From JBQLZO01 sp052168315 (GTDB taxonomy: Bacteria; Planctomycetota; Phycisphaerae; Phycisphaerales; UBA1924): a DNA stretch of 15,732 bases. Positions within the stretch are counted from its first letter, which is position 1. Each line of letters starts with the position of its first letter. The translations under genes and the position numbers were made by a program. The stretch spans positions 1 to 15,732 of the forward strand of contig JBQLZO010000011.1 in the NCBI GenBank assembly GCA_052168315.1. Direction: 5' to 3'. The notes below the pieces were generated by a model, which saw nothing but the letters and a program-made list of their open reading frames with translations, did not search any database and was not told the origin of the DNA. This document shows positions 1 to 6,854 of the stretch, piece after piece.

Positions 1-154
1 GGGGCGGGGGGGTTGGGGGGGGGTCGCAGATGGTGAATCGGACGACGCGTCGGAGGCGAACGGGCATGGTCGAGTGTAGGGTTGCCGGTGTGTGCGGAAG
101 GGGCGAGAGGAGCGCTGGGCGGGGCGGGTTGGCGGTGCCGAAGGAGCGTGCTGG
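1..154. other. Non-coding 5' flank with G-rich run
   Basis: No gene is supported here. Positions 1-23 are almost pure G on the + strand: three G-runs separated by a single C and by TT, enough guanines for a G-quadruplex. The reading frame of the peroxidase gene is open from an ATG at 92. However, the codons from 92 to 154 look unlike a conserved protein, and a good ribosome site lies only before the ATG at 155. No convincing promoter hexamers were seen. Confidence 0.5.
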
Positions 155-955
155 ATGCTGTGTTGTATGACCGGATCGTGCCGTCGTGGCCCCGTTCGTT
201 CGGTGCTGCTGGGCGTGGGGATCGCGCTGCTCGGCGCTGGGCTGATCCGCGCGGGCGGCGCAGGCGCTGCCGATGGTGTGGCGGGTGATGGGTCGGAACG
301 CGGGATGGGCGGCGATGGTGGCGTCGAGGTTGTGGTGGTTGCCGCGCCCGCCTCGGCCGGGCTCGCGGGCGATGCCGATGGCGATGGCGCTGGGAGCGGC
401 GGCGGCGATGCGAGCGAGAAGCAGGAAGCGGAGGAGCCGACCATGCCCGTGCCGAGCACCGTGCTTGATCTGAAGGCGAACCTGATCGATGGCACCGAGA
501 AGGCGCTGAAGGACTACAAGGGCAAGGTGCTGCTGATCGTGAATGTGGCCAGCCGGTGCGGGTACACGCGGCAGTACGAGGGGCTGGAGGCGCTGTACCG
601 CGAGTACCGCGAGCGCGGGCTGGTGGTGCTGGGGTTCCCGGCCAACGACTTCGGCGCCCAGGAGCCGGGGACGAACAAGGAGATCCTGGAGTTCTGCCAG
701 AGCCGGTTCGATGTGACCTTCCCGATGTTCGCGAAGGTGGTGGTGACCGGCGAGGCCCCGCACCCGCTGTTCGCGCGGCTGGCAGCGCAGCCGGAGCCCA
801 TCGGCGGGCCCCCGAAGTGGAACTTCACGAAGTACCTGGTGGATCGGCGCGGCGAGATCGTGGCGCGGTTCGACTCGCGGACGGAGCCGACGGATGAGAA
901 GTTCGTGGCGCTGGTGCGGGAGCTGCTCGAGCGGGAGGCTCCGGCGGGGGAGTGA
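155..955 (+). CDS. Glutathione peroxidase family protein (Cys type), probably exported
   Basis: This 266-residue thiol peroxidase should reduce hydroperoxides. From ATG 155, residues 15-38 form a basic-then-hydrophobic signal-like segment ending near Ala-Gly-Ala-Ala. Residues 40-95 are an acidic, Gly-rich linker, and the peroxidase fold runs from about 100 to 262. The peroxidatic Cys135 lies in SRCGYT. Gln169 (GAQEPG), Trp222 and Asn223 (KWNFTK) complete the catalytic tetrad. Cys181 sits 46 residues after Cys135, the spacing of Cys36 and Cys82 in yeast Gpx3, so a two-Cys, thioredoxin-type cycle is likely. The middle Cys of that family is Ala163 here. Residue 135 is encoded by TGC, so it is not selenocysteine. 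The start at 155 was chosen for AAGGAG at 141-146, 8 bases upstream; the frame is open from ATG 92. An internal ATG at 443, 6 bases after GGAGGAG, would give a standard 170-residue cytoplasmic enzyme. The family call is secure, the start and location less so. No functional link to the following secretion genes is evident. Confidence 0.9.
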   Translation: MLCCMTGSCRRGPVRSVLLGVGIALLGAGLIRAGGAGAADGVAGDGSERGMGGDGGVEVVVVAAPASAGLAGDADGDGAGSGGGDASEKQEAEEPTMPVPSTVLDLKANLIDGTEKALKDYKGKVLLIVNVASRCGYTRQYEGLEALYREYRERGLVVLGFPANDFGAQEPGTNKEILEFCQSRFDVTFPMFAKVVVTGEAPHPLFARLAAQPEPIGGPPKWNFTKYLVDRRGEIVARFDSRTEPTDEKFVALVRELLEREAPAGE

Positions 956-995
956 GGCGTCGATCGGCGCGCGGGCGGGCGGGGAGAGTGCGGGG

Positions 996-1024
996 GGGAC
1001 AGCGCCGGCGTGCGCTCGTATTCT
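996..1024 (+). promoter_or_regulatory. Candidate leaderless promoter for gspF
   Basis: GGGACA at 996-1001 (4 of 6 matches to the -35 consensus) is followed after exactly 17 bases by TATTCT at 1019-1024 (4 of 6 matches to the -10). The gspF ATG at 1032 starts 7 bases after the -10, where transcription would begin, and no Shine-Dalgarno sequence lies in front of it. This suggests a leaderless mRNA. In such GC-rich DNA a chance match is possible. Confidence 0.4.
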
Positions 1025-1031
1025 CTTGGCC

Positions 1032-2246
1032 ATGCCGACTTTCAGGTACACCGCGCTCGATGCCGCCGGGGCCCGTGTGACGGGCGATCTGGATGTGGGG
1101 ACGGAGCAGGCGGCGCTGGCGGAGCTGGAGCGTCGGCGGCTGACGCCGGTGTCGCTGGCGGCGGGCGGGGAGCGGGGCGGGGCGCGCGGGATCGGCGGCG
1201 CGGGCGGGGGGCGCGGGGTGCCGGCGGCGCGGCTGGGCAGCGCGTACGCGCAGGTGGGCGACCTGGTGGCGGCGGGGGTGCCGCTGCTCCGGGCGCTGCG
1301 GGTGGTGGGGGCGCAGAAGTCCTCGCCGCGCGTGGCCGCGGAGTTCAGCGCGCTGGCCGATGCGGTGGCCGACGGCACGGAACTGGGCGAGGCGATGCGG
1401 GCCAAGCCGCGGGTGTTCAAGCCGATCCATGTGGCGCTGGTGCGTGCGGGCGAGAAGGGCGGTTTCCTCGAGCAGTCGCTGATGCGGCTCGGGCAGCTGA
1501 TCGCGAACCAGGTGGAGCTGCGGTCGAAGATCGTCGGCTCGCTGATCTATCCGGTGGCGGTGATGGTGTTCGGGCTGGTGGTGCTGCTGGTGCTGTTCGC
1601 GTTCTTCATCCCGCAGTTCCGCGATGCGTACTCGGATCTGGAACTGGCGTTGCCGACAGTGGTGGTGTTCGCGGTGTCGGACGCGGTGACGAAGCATCTC
1701 GTCGCATCGCTGGTGGTGCTGGGTCTCGCGGCGGCGGGGGTGGTGGCGGTGGTGCGGAACCCACGGGTGCGCGCGCGCCTGGCCGATGCATCGGCGCGGG
1801 CGCCGGTGCTGGGCCCGCTGGTGCGGGCGCTGGCGATCGCGCGGGTGTGCCGGATCCTCGGGACGCTGCTGGGGAACGGGGTGCCGATGCTCTCGGCCCT
1901 GTCGATCGTGCGGGAGGCGGGGGGGTTCCCGAAGATGGGCAACACGATCGAGGAGTGCATCACGAGCGTGCGCGCCGGCCAGCCGCTGGCGCAGCCGCTG
2001 CGGAACGCGGGGTTCCTGCCCGACGATGTGGTGGAGATGGTGGCGGTGGGGGAGTCGGCGAACAACCTGGACGCGGTGCTGATCCGCATCGCGGACACGC
2101 TGGAACGCCGGATCGACCGGCTTCTGTCGACCGCGGTGCGTCTGATCGAGCCGATCCTGATCGGGGCTCTGGGGGTTTCCATCGCTTTCGTTGCGATCGG
2201 GCTGATTCTGCCGATGTTGCAACTGACGCGGGGGCTGTCCGGGTGA
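1032..2246 (+). CDS. gspF: T2SS inner-membrane platform protein GspF
   Basis: This 404-residue GspF/PilC family protein is the polytopic inner-membrane platform on which the pseudopilus is assembled and which contacts the ATPase GspE. A short N-terminal domain (residues 1-45, starting MPTFRYTALD as in many GspF) and a Gly-rich linker (46-64) lead to two tandem GspF domains, about 70-195 and 268-396. Each carries the family signature (VRAGEKGGFLEQSL at 137-150; VAVGESANNLDAVL at 337-350). Hydrophobic helices lie near 171-194, 222-241 and 372-397. The frame is open upstream to 894, but the N-terminal motif fixes the start at 1032. That ATG has no ribosome site and sits just after a promoter-like pair, so translation may be leaderless. 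The gene stands 76 bases after the peroxidase gene and 153 bases before gspG. No gspE is adjacent, although that gene usually precedes gspF. Confidence 0.95.
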   Translation: MPTFRYTALDAAGARVTGDLDVGTEQAALAELERRRLTPVSLAAGGERGGARGIGGAGGGRGVPAARLGSAYAQVGDLVAAGVPLLRALRVVGAQKSSPRVAAEFSALADAVADGTELGEAMRAKPRVFKPIHVALVRAGEKGGFLEQSLMRLGQLIANQVELRSKIVGSLIYPVAVMVFGLVVLLVLFAFFIPQFRDAYSDLELALPTVVVFAVSDAVTKHLVASLVVLGLAAAGVVAVVRNPRVRARLADASARAPVLGPLVRALAIARVCRILGTLLGNGVPMLSALSIVREAGGFPKMGNTIEECITSVRAGQPLAQPLRNAGFLPDDVVEMVAVGESANNLDAVLIRIADTLERRIDRLLSTAVRLIEPILIGALGVSIAFVAIGLILPMLQLTRGLSG

Positions 2247-2318
2247 TGGTCGGCGATGATGGCACGCGGCGCGCCCGGCGGCGTCGTATGCGGTGGGCGT
2301 GGCGCGGGGATCGGCGCT

Positions 2319-2345
2319 TTGCGGTGCCCGGCGGCGGGCTACGAT
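2319..2345 (+). promoter_or_regulatory. Possible promoter ahead of gspG
   Basis: The 153-base gspF-gspG gap holds TTGCGG at 2319-2324 and TACGAT at 2340-2345 (4 of 6 matches to a -10), with a short 15-base spacer. A separate promoter would suit the major pseudopilin, which is needed in excess over the other components. The match is weak and rests on eye inspection only. Confidence 0.25.
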
Positions 2346-2399
2346 CGAATTGGATGCGCCCCCCGGGGCGGTGATGCACGAGAAAAAGGAGACATCGAC

Positions 2400-2924
2400 A
2401 TGCCCATTTCCCGGCCCACAGCCGTTCGCTTCGGGGGCGTCCGCGCCGCCGGTTTCACGCTGACCGAGGTGCTGATCGCGATCGCGATCGTGGTCGTTCT
2501 GGCCGGGATCGTGGCCGTGAATGTGATGGGCACGCGGCGTTCTTCGCTGGTGGATGTCGCGCGGCTGGAGCTGAACGCGTTCGGCGCGGCGATCGACCAG
2601 TTCGAGATCACCTTCAACCGCGTGCCGCTGGAGGAGGAGGGGCTGGAGGTGCTCTGGTCGCGCGAGGCGCTGGTCGTCGAGGATGAGGCCGACGAATCGC
2701 GCTGGCGTTCGTTCCTCAAGTCGCCGAAGCCGCTGGATCCTTGGGACAACCCGTGGAACTACCGCGCGGAGTCGGAGTACGGGCTGTCGTACGACCTGTG
2801 GTCGAACGGCCCGGACGGCGAGGAGGGGACGGAGGATGACATCACGAACTGGGCGGATGTGGAGGATGCGGGCGGCATGGGCCCCGGCGGGTCTCCGATG
2901 CCGCTGCCTCCGACCGGGCCCTGA
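2400..2924 (+). CDS. gspG: T2SS major pseudopilin GspG
   Basis: This 174-residue GspG is the main subunit of the periplasmic pseudopilus. A type IV prepilin leader ends in AAG|FTLTEVLI, with cleavage predicted after Gly18, N-methylation of Phe19 and the conserved Glu at +5 (Glu23). The hydrophobic helix is at 19-43. The C-terminal part has the GspG hallmark: the DPWDNPWNY region (residues 113-121), then YDLWSNGPDGEEG (131-143) and DDITNW, equivalent to the calcium-binding loop of the family. The start at 2400 is set by AAGGAG at 2386-2391, 8 bases upstream; the frame is open back to 2256 but that part looks non-coding. An extra tail rich in Gly, Pro and Met (158-174) extends past the usual end. 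The gene is followed after 5 bases by gspH. Confidence 0.95.
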   Translation: MPISRPTAVRFGGVRAAGFTLTEVLIAIAIVVVLAGIVAVNVMGTRRSSLVDVARLELNAFGAAIDQFEITFNRVPLEEEGLEVLWSREALVVEDEADESRWRSFLKSPKPLDPWDNPWNYRAESEYGLSYDLWSNGPDGEEGTEDDITNWADVEDAGGMGPGGSPMPLPPTGP

Positions 2925-2929
2925 GAGGC

Positions 2930-3748
2930 GTGGAATTGAAGCGGAGCGGGTTCTCGCTGGTCGAGGCGCTGATCGCCATCGCGCTGGTGCTGGCGGTGTC
3001 GGCGATCGCGTGGCCCGCGCTGAGCGGGTACGCGCGCGAGCAGACGCTGCGCGAGACCGCGTACCGGATGACGCGGGAACTCGATGCGCAGTTGTACGAT
3101 GCCGAGCGCCGGGGCGTGGCGGTGGCGGTGTTTCTCGAAGCGCCGGCGGTTGGAAACGCGCGGCTGGTGGCGCACCGGCTGACGCGTGAGACGCTGGTTC
3201 CGGTGATCGTGTCGCGGTCGGAGGATGCCGAAGCCGGGGGCGATGGGCCCGGCGCCGGGTTCGCTGATGATCGCGGGACCGATCCGGGTCTGGGCGATGA
3301 CGATGAAGAGTCCGTCGCGCGGACGCTGATGACGCTCCCGCCCCGGGTGGTGGTGCGTCGTCCGGGGGATCTGCAGCGGGATGATGCGGTGATGGAGATG
3401 CGCCCGGAACGCGGCGGCGGGTTCGGAGGCGGCGAGATGATGCTGCTGGCCGACATGGATGCGCCGATGTTCGATCCAGAGCCGGTCGATCGCCGGTGGC
3501 TGGTGGCCGTGTACCTGCCCGATGGCACGGCCGTGCCGGGCACGGGCGTGGAACTGGCGCTCGGGCGGCTTCCCGCGGTGCGGGTGGTGGTGGAGCCGGG
3601 GCTGGGCAAGGCCCGGGCGCGGGAGGCGCCGCGCGGCGGGGCGATCGAAGAGGGGATGGACGAAGCGTTCGGAGCGGGCGCGGATGAGAATGCGGGCGGT
3701 CCGCCGGCGCGCAGCGCTGCGGGCGGTGATGCGCGAGGGGGGCGGTGA
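2930..3748 (+). CDS. gspH: T2SS minor pseudopilin, GspH position
   Basis: This is a prepilin-type protein of 272 residues. The leader is very short (MELKRSG|FSLVEALIAI): cleavage after Gly7, Glu12 at +5, helix to about residue 30. Its place between gspG and gspI and the LVAVYLPDGTAVPG segment (191-204), resembling a strand motif of GspH, support a GspH role at the pseudopilus tip. It is much longer than typical GspH (about 170-190 residues). An acidic Gly/Asp-rich insert lies at 98-127, a Gly/Met-rich one at 155-180, and a disordered Gly/Ala/Glu-rich tail from 228. The annotated start is GTG 2930. An in-frame TTG at 2936 is better spaced (7 bases) from GAGAGG at 2923-2928 and would give MKRSGFSLVE, so it may be the true start. 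The stop overlaps the next start by one base (TGATG). Confidence 0.8.
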   Translation: MELKRSGFSLVEALIAIALVLAVSAIAWPALSGYAREQTLRETAYRMTRELDAQLYDAERRGVAVAVFLEAPAVGNARLVAHRLTRETLVPVIVSRSEDAEAGGDGPGAGFADDRGTDPGLGDDDEESVARTLMTLPPRVVVRRPGDLQRDDAVMEMRPERGGGFGGGEMMLLADMDAPMFDPEPVDRRWLVAVYLPDGTAVPGTGVELALGRLPAVRVVVEPGLGKARAREAPRGGAIEEGMDEAFGAGADENAGGPPARSAAGGDARGGR

Positions 3749-4317
3749 TGGTGACGATCCAAGCGCGTCGGCGTGCGCGGCGCGGGGTGCTGCTGCTGGA
3801 GATGATCTTCGCGCTGGCGATCTTCGTGGTCGCGGCGACGGCGATCCTGCTGATCGTGCGTTCGGGCGTGGACCAGGCGCGGTGGGCGATCGATCGCCAG
3901 CGGGCGCTGGACCACGCGAGCAGCGCGATCGCGCGGATCGAGGCCGGGCTGTCGAGCGCGCAGGATCTGGCCGGCCCGGTGCCGGGGTATGTGGTGGATG
4001 CGGGGTCCGAGGCCGCGGGCTTCGAGGATGCGCCGCCGGAACCGACCGGCTGGCGGCTCGAGATCGAGACGAATCGTTCGGAGATCGCGGGGCTGGTGTC
4101 GCTGACGGTGACCGCGGTGTACGACCCGTCGGATGGGCTGATGGGCGGGGCGATGGCGATGATGCGCGGCGGCGGGGGGGGCGGAGGGAGTGGTGGCGAT
4201 GCGGGCGCGCTGAGCGCCACGCTCCGGGCGTTGGTGCGTCTGGACCGGGCCGAGCCGCCGGATGAGAACCCCGATGATGCGCTGCAGGCGCTGTTCGATC
4301 AGGAGGCGCTGCCATGA
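3748..4317 (+). CDS. gspI: T2SS minor pseudopilin GspI
   Basis: This is a 189-residue minor pseudopilin that should help nucleate the pseudopilus tip with GspJ and GspK. The leader is basic (MVTIQARRRARRG) with cleavage expected after Gly13. The mature protein starts VLLLEMIFALAIF, so +1 is Val rather than the usual Phe while Glu18 keeps the +5 position. The ALAIF helix is typical of GspI. Residues from about 135 include a run of seven Gly and a Ser/Gly stretch, absent from standard GspI (about 120 residues). ATG 3748 was chosen over GTG 3745 because GAGGGG at 3735-3740 lies 7 bases upstream. Its first base is the last of the gspH stop, and its own end overlaps gspJ by 4 bases (ATGA), so translation is probably coupled. 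Assignment to GspI rests mainly on gene order and the N-terminal motif. Confidence 0.8.
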   Translation: MVTIQARRRARRGVLLLEMIFALAIFVVAATAILLIVRSGVDQARWAIDRQRALDHASSAIARIEAGLSSAQDLAGPVPGYVVDAGSEAAGFEDAPPEPTGWRLEIETNRSEIAGLVSLTVTAVYDPSDGLMGGAMAMMRGGGGGGGSGGDAGALSATLRALVRLDRAEPPDENPDDALQALFDQEALP

Positions 4318-5081
4318 AGCGCGGGTTCACGCTGGTCGAGACGCTCGTGGCGATCGCGCTGCTGGCGCTGGTGGCGGGGGGATCGCTGGCCTTCCTGTTC
4401 GATCTGCGCACGCAGCGGGCGGTGCTGGCGGATCTGGGGTCGGATCTCGAGGCGGGGTCGGTGCTGTTCGATCGGGTGTCGCGCGATCTGTCGCTGTGCG
4501 TGGCGCTGGACCCGGAGGGTGATGGCGCGGGCGTGCGCGGCGATGCGACCTCGCTGGAGGTGGTGTCACGCCGGGTGTGGCCGAGCCCGGACGATCCGAT
4601 CGGCGGGCTGCGCGGGACGACGCGCACGGCGTACCGCTTCGATGAGGCGGCGGGGACGCTGACGGTGGAAGTGAACGGCGCCTCGTCGGTGCTGTCCGAT
4701 CGCGTGGAGTTCGCGCGGTTCCGGTTCAACGACTCGGGGCGCGCGGGCGTGTGGCGTTCATCGTTCGACAGCGTCGCGGCCGGGGGGCTGCCGGTGGCTG
4801 TGGAGATCGCGGTGTGGTTCCGCGCGCCGGGGATCGGCGCGGTCGATGCGGGCGTTGACGATGGGATGGGCGCGGGCGCTGGGCCGGGTGGCGAAGTGAG
4901 CTTGATGGATGAGGAGTTGCGCAGCGCGGCGGAGCTGTCGATGGGCGGACGCTCGCCGCTGGACGATGGGGTGCCGGATCGCGAGCCGGACCGCGTGCGG
5001 GTGTTCGCGGTGCCCGATGCGGAACCGACCGGCGGGCGGGCGGCGCTGGGGCGCGCGGATGGATCGGGGGTGGCGCGATGA
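4314..5081 (+). CDS. gspJ: T2SS minor pseudopilin GspJ
   Basis: This 255-residue GspJ belongs to the minor pseudopilin tip complex (I-J-K). The leader is only four residues (MKRG|FTLVETLVAIALLAL), with Glu9 at +5 and a helix to about residue 28. Features typical of GspJ are the VLFDRVSRDLSL segment after the helix and the late LPVAVEIAVWF strand (about 161-171) that ends the beta-sheet core. After it comes a linker rich in Gly and Asp and a charged tail (175-255) that the core fold does not need. AGGAGG at 4301-4306, 7 bases before ATG, is one of the best ribosome sites in the window and lies inside gspI. The stop overlaps the gspK start (ATGA). Confidence 0.9.
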   Translation: MKRGFTLVETLVAIALLALVAGGSLAFLFDLRTQRAVLADLGSDLEAGSVLFDRVSRDLSLCVALDPEGDGAGVRGDATSLEVVSRRVWPSPDDPIGGLRGTTRTAYRFDEAAGTLTVEVNGASSVLSDRVEFARFRFNDSGRAGVWRSSFDSVAAGGLPVAVEIAVWFRAPGIGAVDAGVDDGMGAGAGPGGEVSLMDEELRSAAELSMGGRSPLDDGVPDREPDRVRVFAVPDAEPTGGRAALGRADGSGVAR

Positions 5082-6808
5082 TGGGTGCGGACACATCGCG
5101 GGTGCGATCAGAGAAGGGCAAGGGCCCGGGGTTCGTGATCGTGGCGGTGCTGCTGGTGGTGGCGGTGGGGGCGCTCGTGGGCGCTTCGGTGCTGGCGAAC
5201 GCGCGGGTGGTGGCGCAGCGCGTGCGTCTGCTGGAGGATGGCGCGGAGGCGGAGCTGGCGGTGTCGGCGGCGGGGCACGCGGTGTCGTTCCTGCTGAGCG
5301 AGCAGCGCGAGGCGCTGCTCCGCGGCGGCGATGCGGAGCTTCCGGAGCGGATCGTGCTCTTCGAGCACGGCTCGGAGCGCGCGGTGGCGCGGCTGGTGGG
5401 CGTGCGGGGCGCGCTGGTCCGTCCCTCGGCGGCCCGGCTGGATGTCAACGCCGCGACGGATGAGCAGATCCTGGCGCTGGAGGCCTCGGCGGGGCTCGAT
5501 CCGGGCGTGGGCGAGGCGATCATCGAGATGCGGAACGCGCGGGCGATCCTGTCGCTGGATGACCTGATCGACGGCGTGGTGATCACGCCCGAGACGGTGT
5601 ACGGCGATGCGGAGGCGATGGCCGCGGCGCTGGAGCCGGAGGGCGCCGCGGGCAGCGCGGGCTTCGGCGAAGCGATGCGCCCCGATCGGATGATGGATGG
5701 GGCGGCGATGGGGGGCGAAGGGGTGGGGTTCGCGGGCGCCGGTGGCGGCGTGGCGTTGATCGATCTGCTGACGGTGTACTCGGCGGAGCCGAATGTGCAG
5801 ACGGGGATCGATCCGGAGCGGGCCGATTCGCTCGGCCGGAACCGGATCAATCTGAATCGTGAGTTCTCCGAGGATCTGGCCGAGGCGATCCGCGGGGAGT
5901 ACGACGAGGATGTAGTGAACATCGTGCGCGGGCTGATCGTGGGGCAGGGGGTTCGGTTCACGAGCGAGACGGTGATCGCGGAGACGCTGATGCGCTTCCA
6001 GGCGCCGCACGAAAACTGGGGCGCGGTGTTCGATTCGTTCACGACGACGCCGGACCCGTTCCTGCGCGGTCGCGTGGATGTGAACCGCGCGCCCGCCGGC
6101 GTGCTGGGCGCGGTGGGGGGGCTGACGCTGGAGTCGAGCGAGCGGGTGGTGGCGCTGCGGGAGTCGGTGGATGAGGAGGCGCGGCGCGATCCGTGCTGGG
6201 TGCTGGTCGAGGGACTGAGCACGCCGGAGGAGTACGCGGCGGGCGCGCCGTTCGTGGCGGCGCGTTCGCTGCAGCTTGAGCTGGTGGTGGAGACGGGGTA
6301 CGAGCCGATCGAGTCGGCCGGCGGCGGGCTCTCGATGGTCGGCGCGGGCGGGCCGGGCGGCGCGATGGGGTTCGATGAGGCGCCGGCGCTGCGGGGTCGC
6401 CGGGTGACGGCGATGACGATCGACCTGGCCGCGCCGCGGGCGCGGATCGCGGCCCTGCGCGATGTGACGCACTGGGGTCTGGCGCTCGGGATGTGGACGG
6501 CGGCCCGGGAGGTGGAGGATCGGAGGGTCGTGGTGGACCGGGTTGGGCAGGATGAGCTGGATGCGGTGCTGGCGGGGCTGGACGCGGCCGAGGCGGCGGA
6601 GCCGGGCCCCGAGCCGCTCCCGGGGTTTGACATTCCCGATTCGTTCATCGAAGAGCCCACCAGCGCGGGGCCGGATGATGAGGATGGCGGCGATGCGCCC
6701 GGGAGCCCGGAAGCGGGGGGTGGCTCCGGCGCGGGTGGGGGTCCGGGCCCGGGGGCGGTCGATCGTCGTGCGGGGCGCTGGCGGGCGGTGCGGGCGGGGG
6801 GCCAATAG
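5078..6808 (+). CDS. gspK: T2SS minor pseudopilin GspK (enlarged)
   Basis: This 576-residue GspK/PulK family protein is the predicted cap of the pseudopilus tip. The leader MMGADTSRVRSEKGKGPG precedes FVIVAVLLVVAV, with cleavage after Gly18. As usual for GspK the +5 Glu is absent (Ala23), which fits a terminal subunit. A helix-hairpin-helix-like SAM segment opens with RLDVNAATDEQIL (residue 120) and closes with SLDDLI (about 165). Two more segments start the same way: RINLNREFSEDL near 256 and RVDVNRAPAGVL near 332. A Gly/Ala/Met-rich insert (about 183-235) and a Gly/Pro/Asp-rich tail (from about 525) make it far longer than typical GspK (about 320). ATG 5078 overlaps the gspJ stop; ATG 5081 is also possible. 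The family call is firm; the number of SAM-like units needs structure prediction. Confidence 0.9.
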   Translation: MMGADTSRVRSEKGKGPGFVIVAVLLVVAVGALVGASVLANARVVAQRVRLLEDGAEAELAVSAAGHAVSFLLSEQREALLRGGDAELPERIVLFEHGSERAVARLVGVRGALVRPSAARLDVNAATDEQILALEASAGLDPGVGEAIIEMRNARAILSLDDLIDGVVITPETVYGDAEAMAAALEPEGAAGSAGFGEAMRPDRMMDGAAMGGEGVGFAGAGGGVALIDLLTVYSAEPNVQTGIDPERADSLGRNRINLNREFSEDLAEAIRGEYDEDVVNIVRGLIVGQGVRFTSETVIAETLMRFQAPHENWGAVFDSFTTTPDPFLRGRVDVNRAPAGVLGAVGGLTLESSERVVALRESVDEEARRDPCWVLVEGLSTPEEYAAGAPFVAARSLQLELVVETGYEPIESAGGGLSMVGAGGPGGAMGFDEAPALRGRRVTAMTIDLAAPRARIAALRDVTHWGLALGMWTAAREVEDRRVVVDRVGQDELDAVLAGLDAAEAAEPGPEPLPGFDIPDSFIEEPTSAGPDDEDGGDAPGSPEAGGGSGAGGGPGPGAVDRRAGRWRAVRAGGQ

Positions 6809-6840
6809 TCGTCTGGACGGGTTGGGGGCTCCCGGGGTGG

Positions 6841-6846
6841 TAGTCT
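6841..6846 (+). promoter_or_regulatory. Possible -10 element ahead of gspL
   Basis: TAGTCT followed by GG lies 8 bases before the gspL ATG in the 46-base gspK-gspL gap. It resembles the TAGACT-GG sequence before the secretin gene. A matching -35 at normal spacing was not found (TTGGGG at 6822-6827 is only 13 bases away), so this is weak. GGAG at 6847-6850 can serve as a ribosome site with 4-base spacing. Confidence 0.2.
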
Positions 6847-6854
6847 GGAGCGCG

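Noticed and set aside
557..559. Selenocysteine at the peroxidase active site
   Set aside because: The codon is TGC (Cys), not TGA, so this is a Cys-type enzyme.
2247..2399. Extra coding N-terminus of gspG from 2256
   Set aside because: The prepilin leader and AAGGAG 8 bases before ATG 2400 fix the start. A longer leader would be atypical for GspG.
825..4220. Very long open frame on the minus strand (over 1,100 codons)
   Set aside because: It is antisense to the well-supported gspF-G-H-I genes. Its product is a low-complexity mix of Arg, Pro, Ala, His and Ser typical of the reverse of GC-rich codons, with no recognisable domain.
6543..6854. Longer N-terminus of gspL overlapping gspK
   Set aside because: The 104 extra residues are the shifted-frame reading of gspK (Arg/Gly-rich). 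The actin-like domain begins just after ATG 6855.
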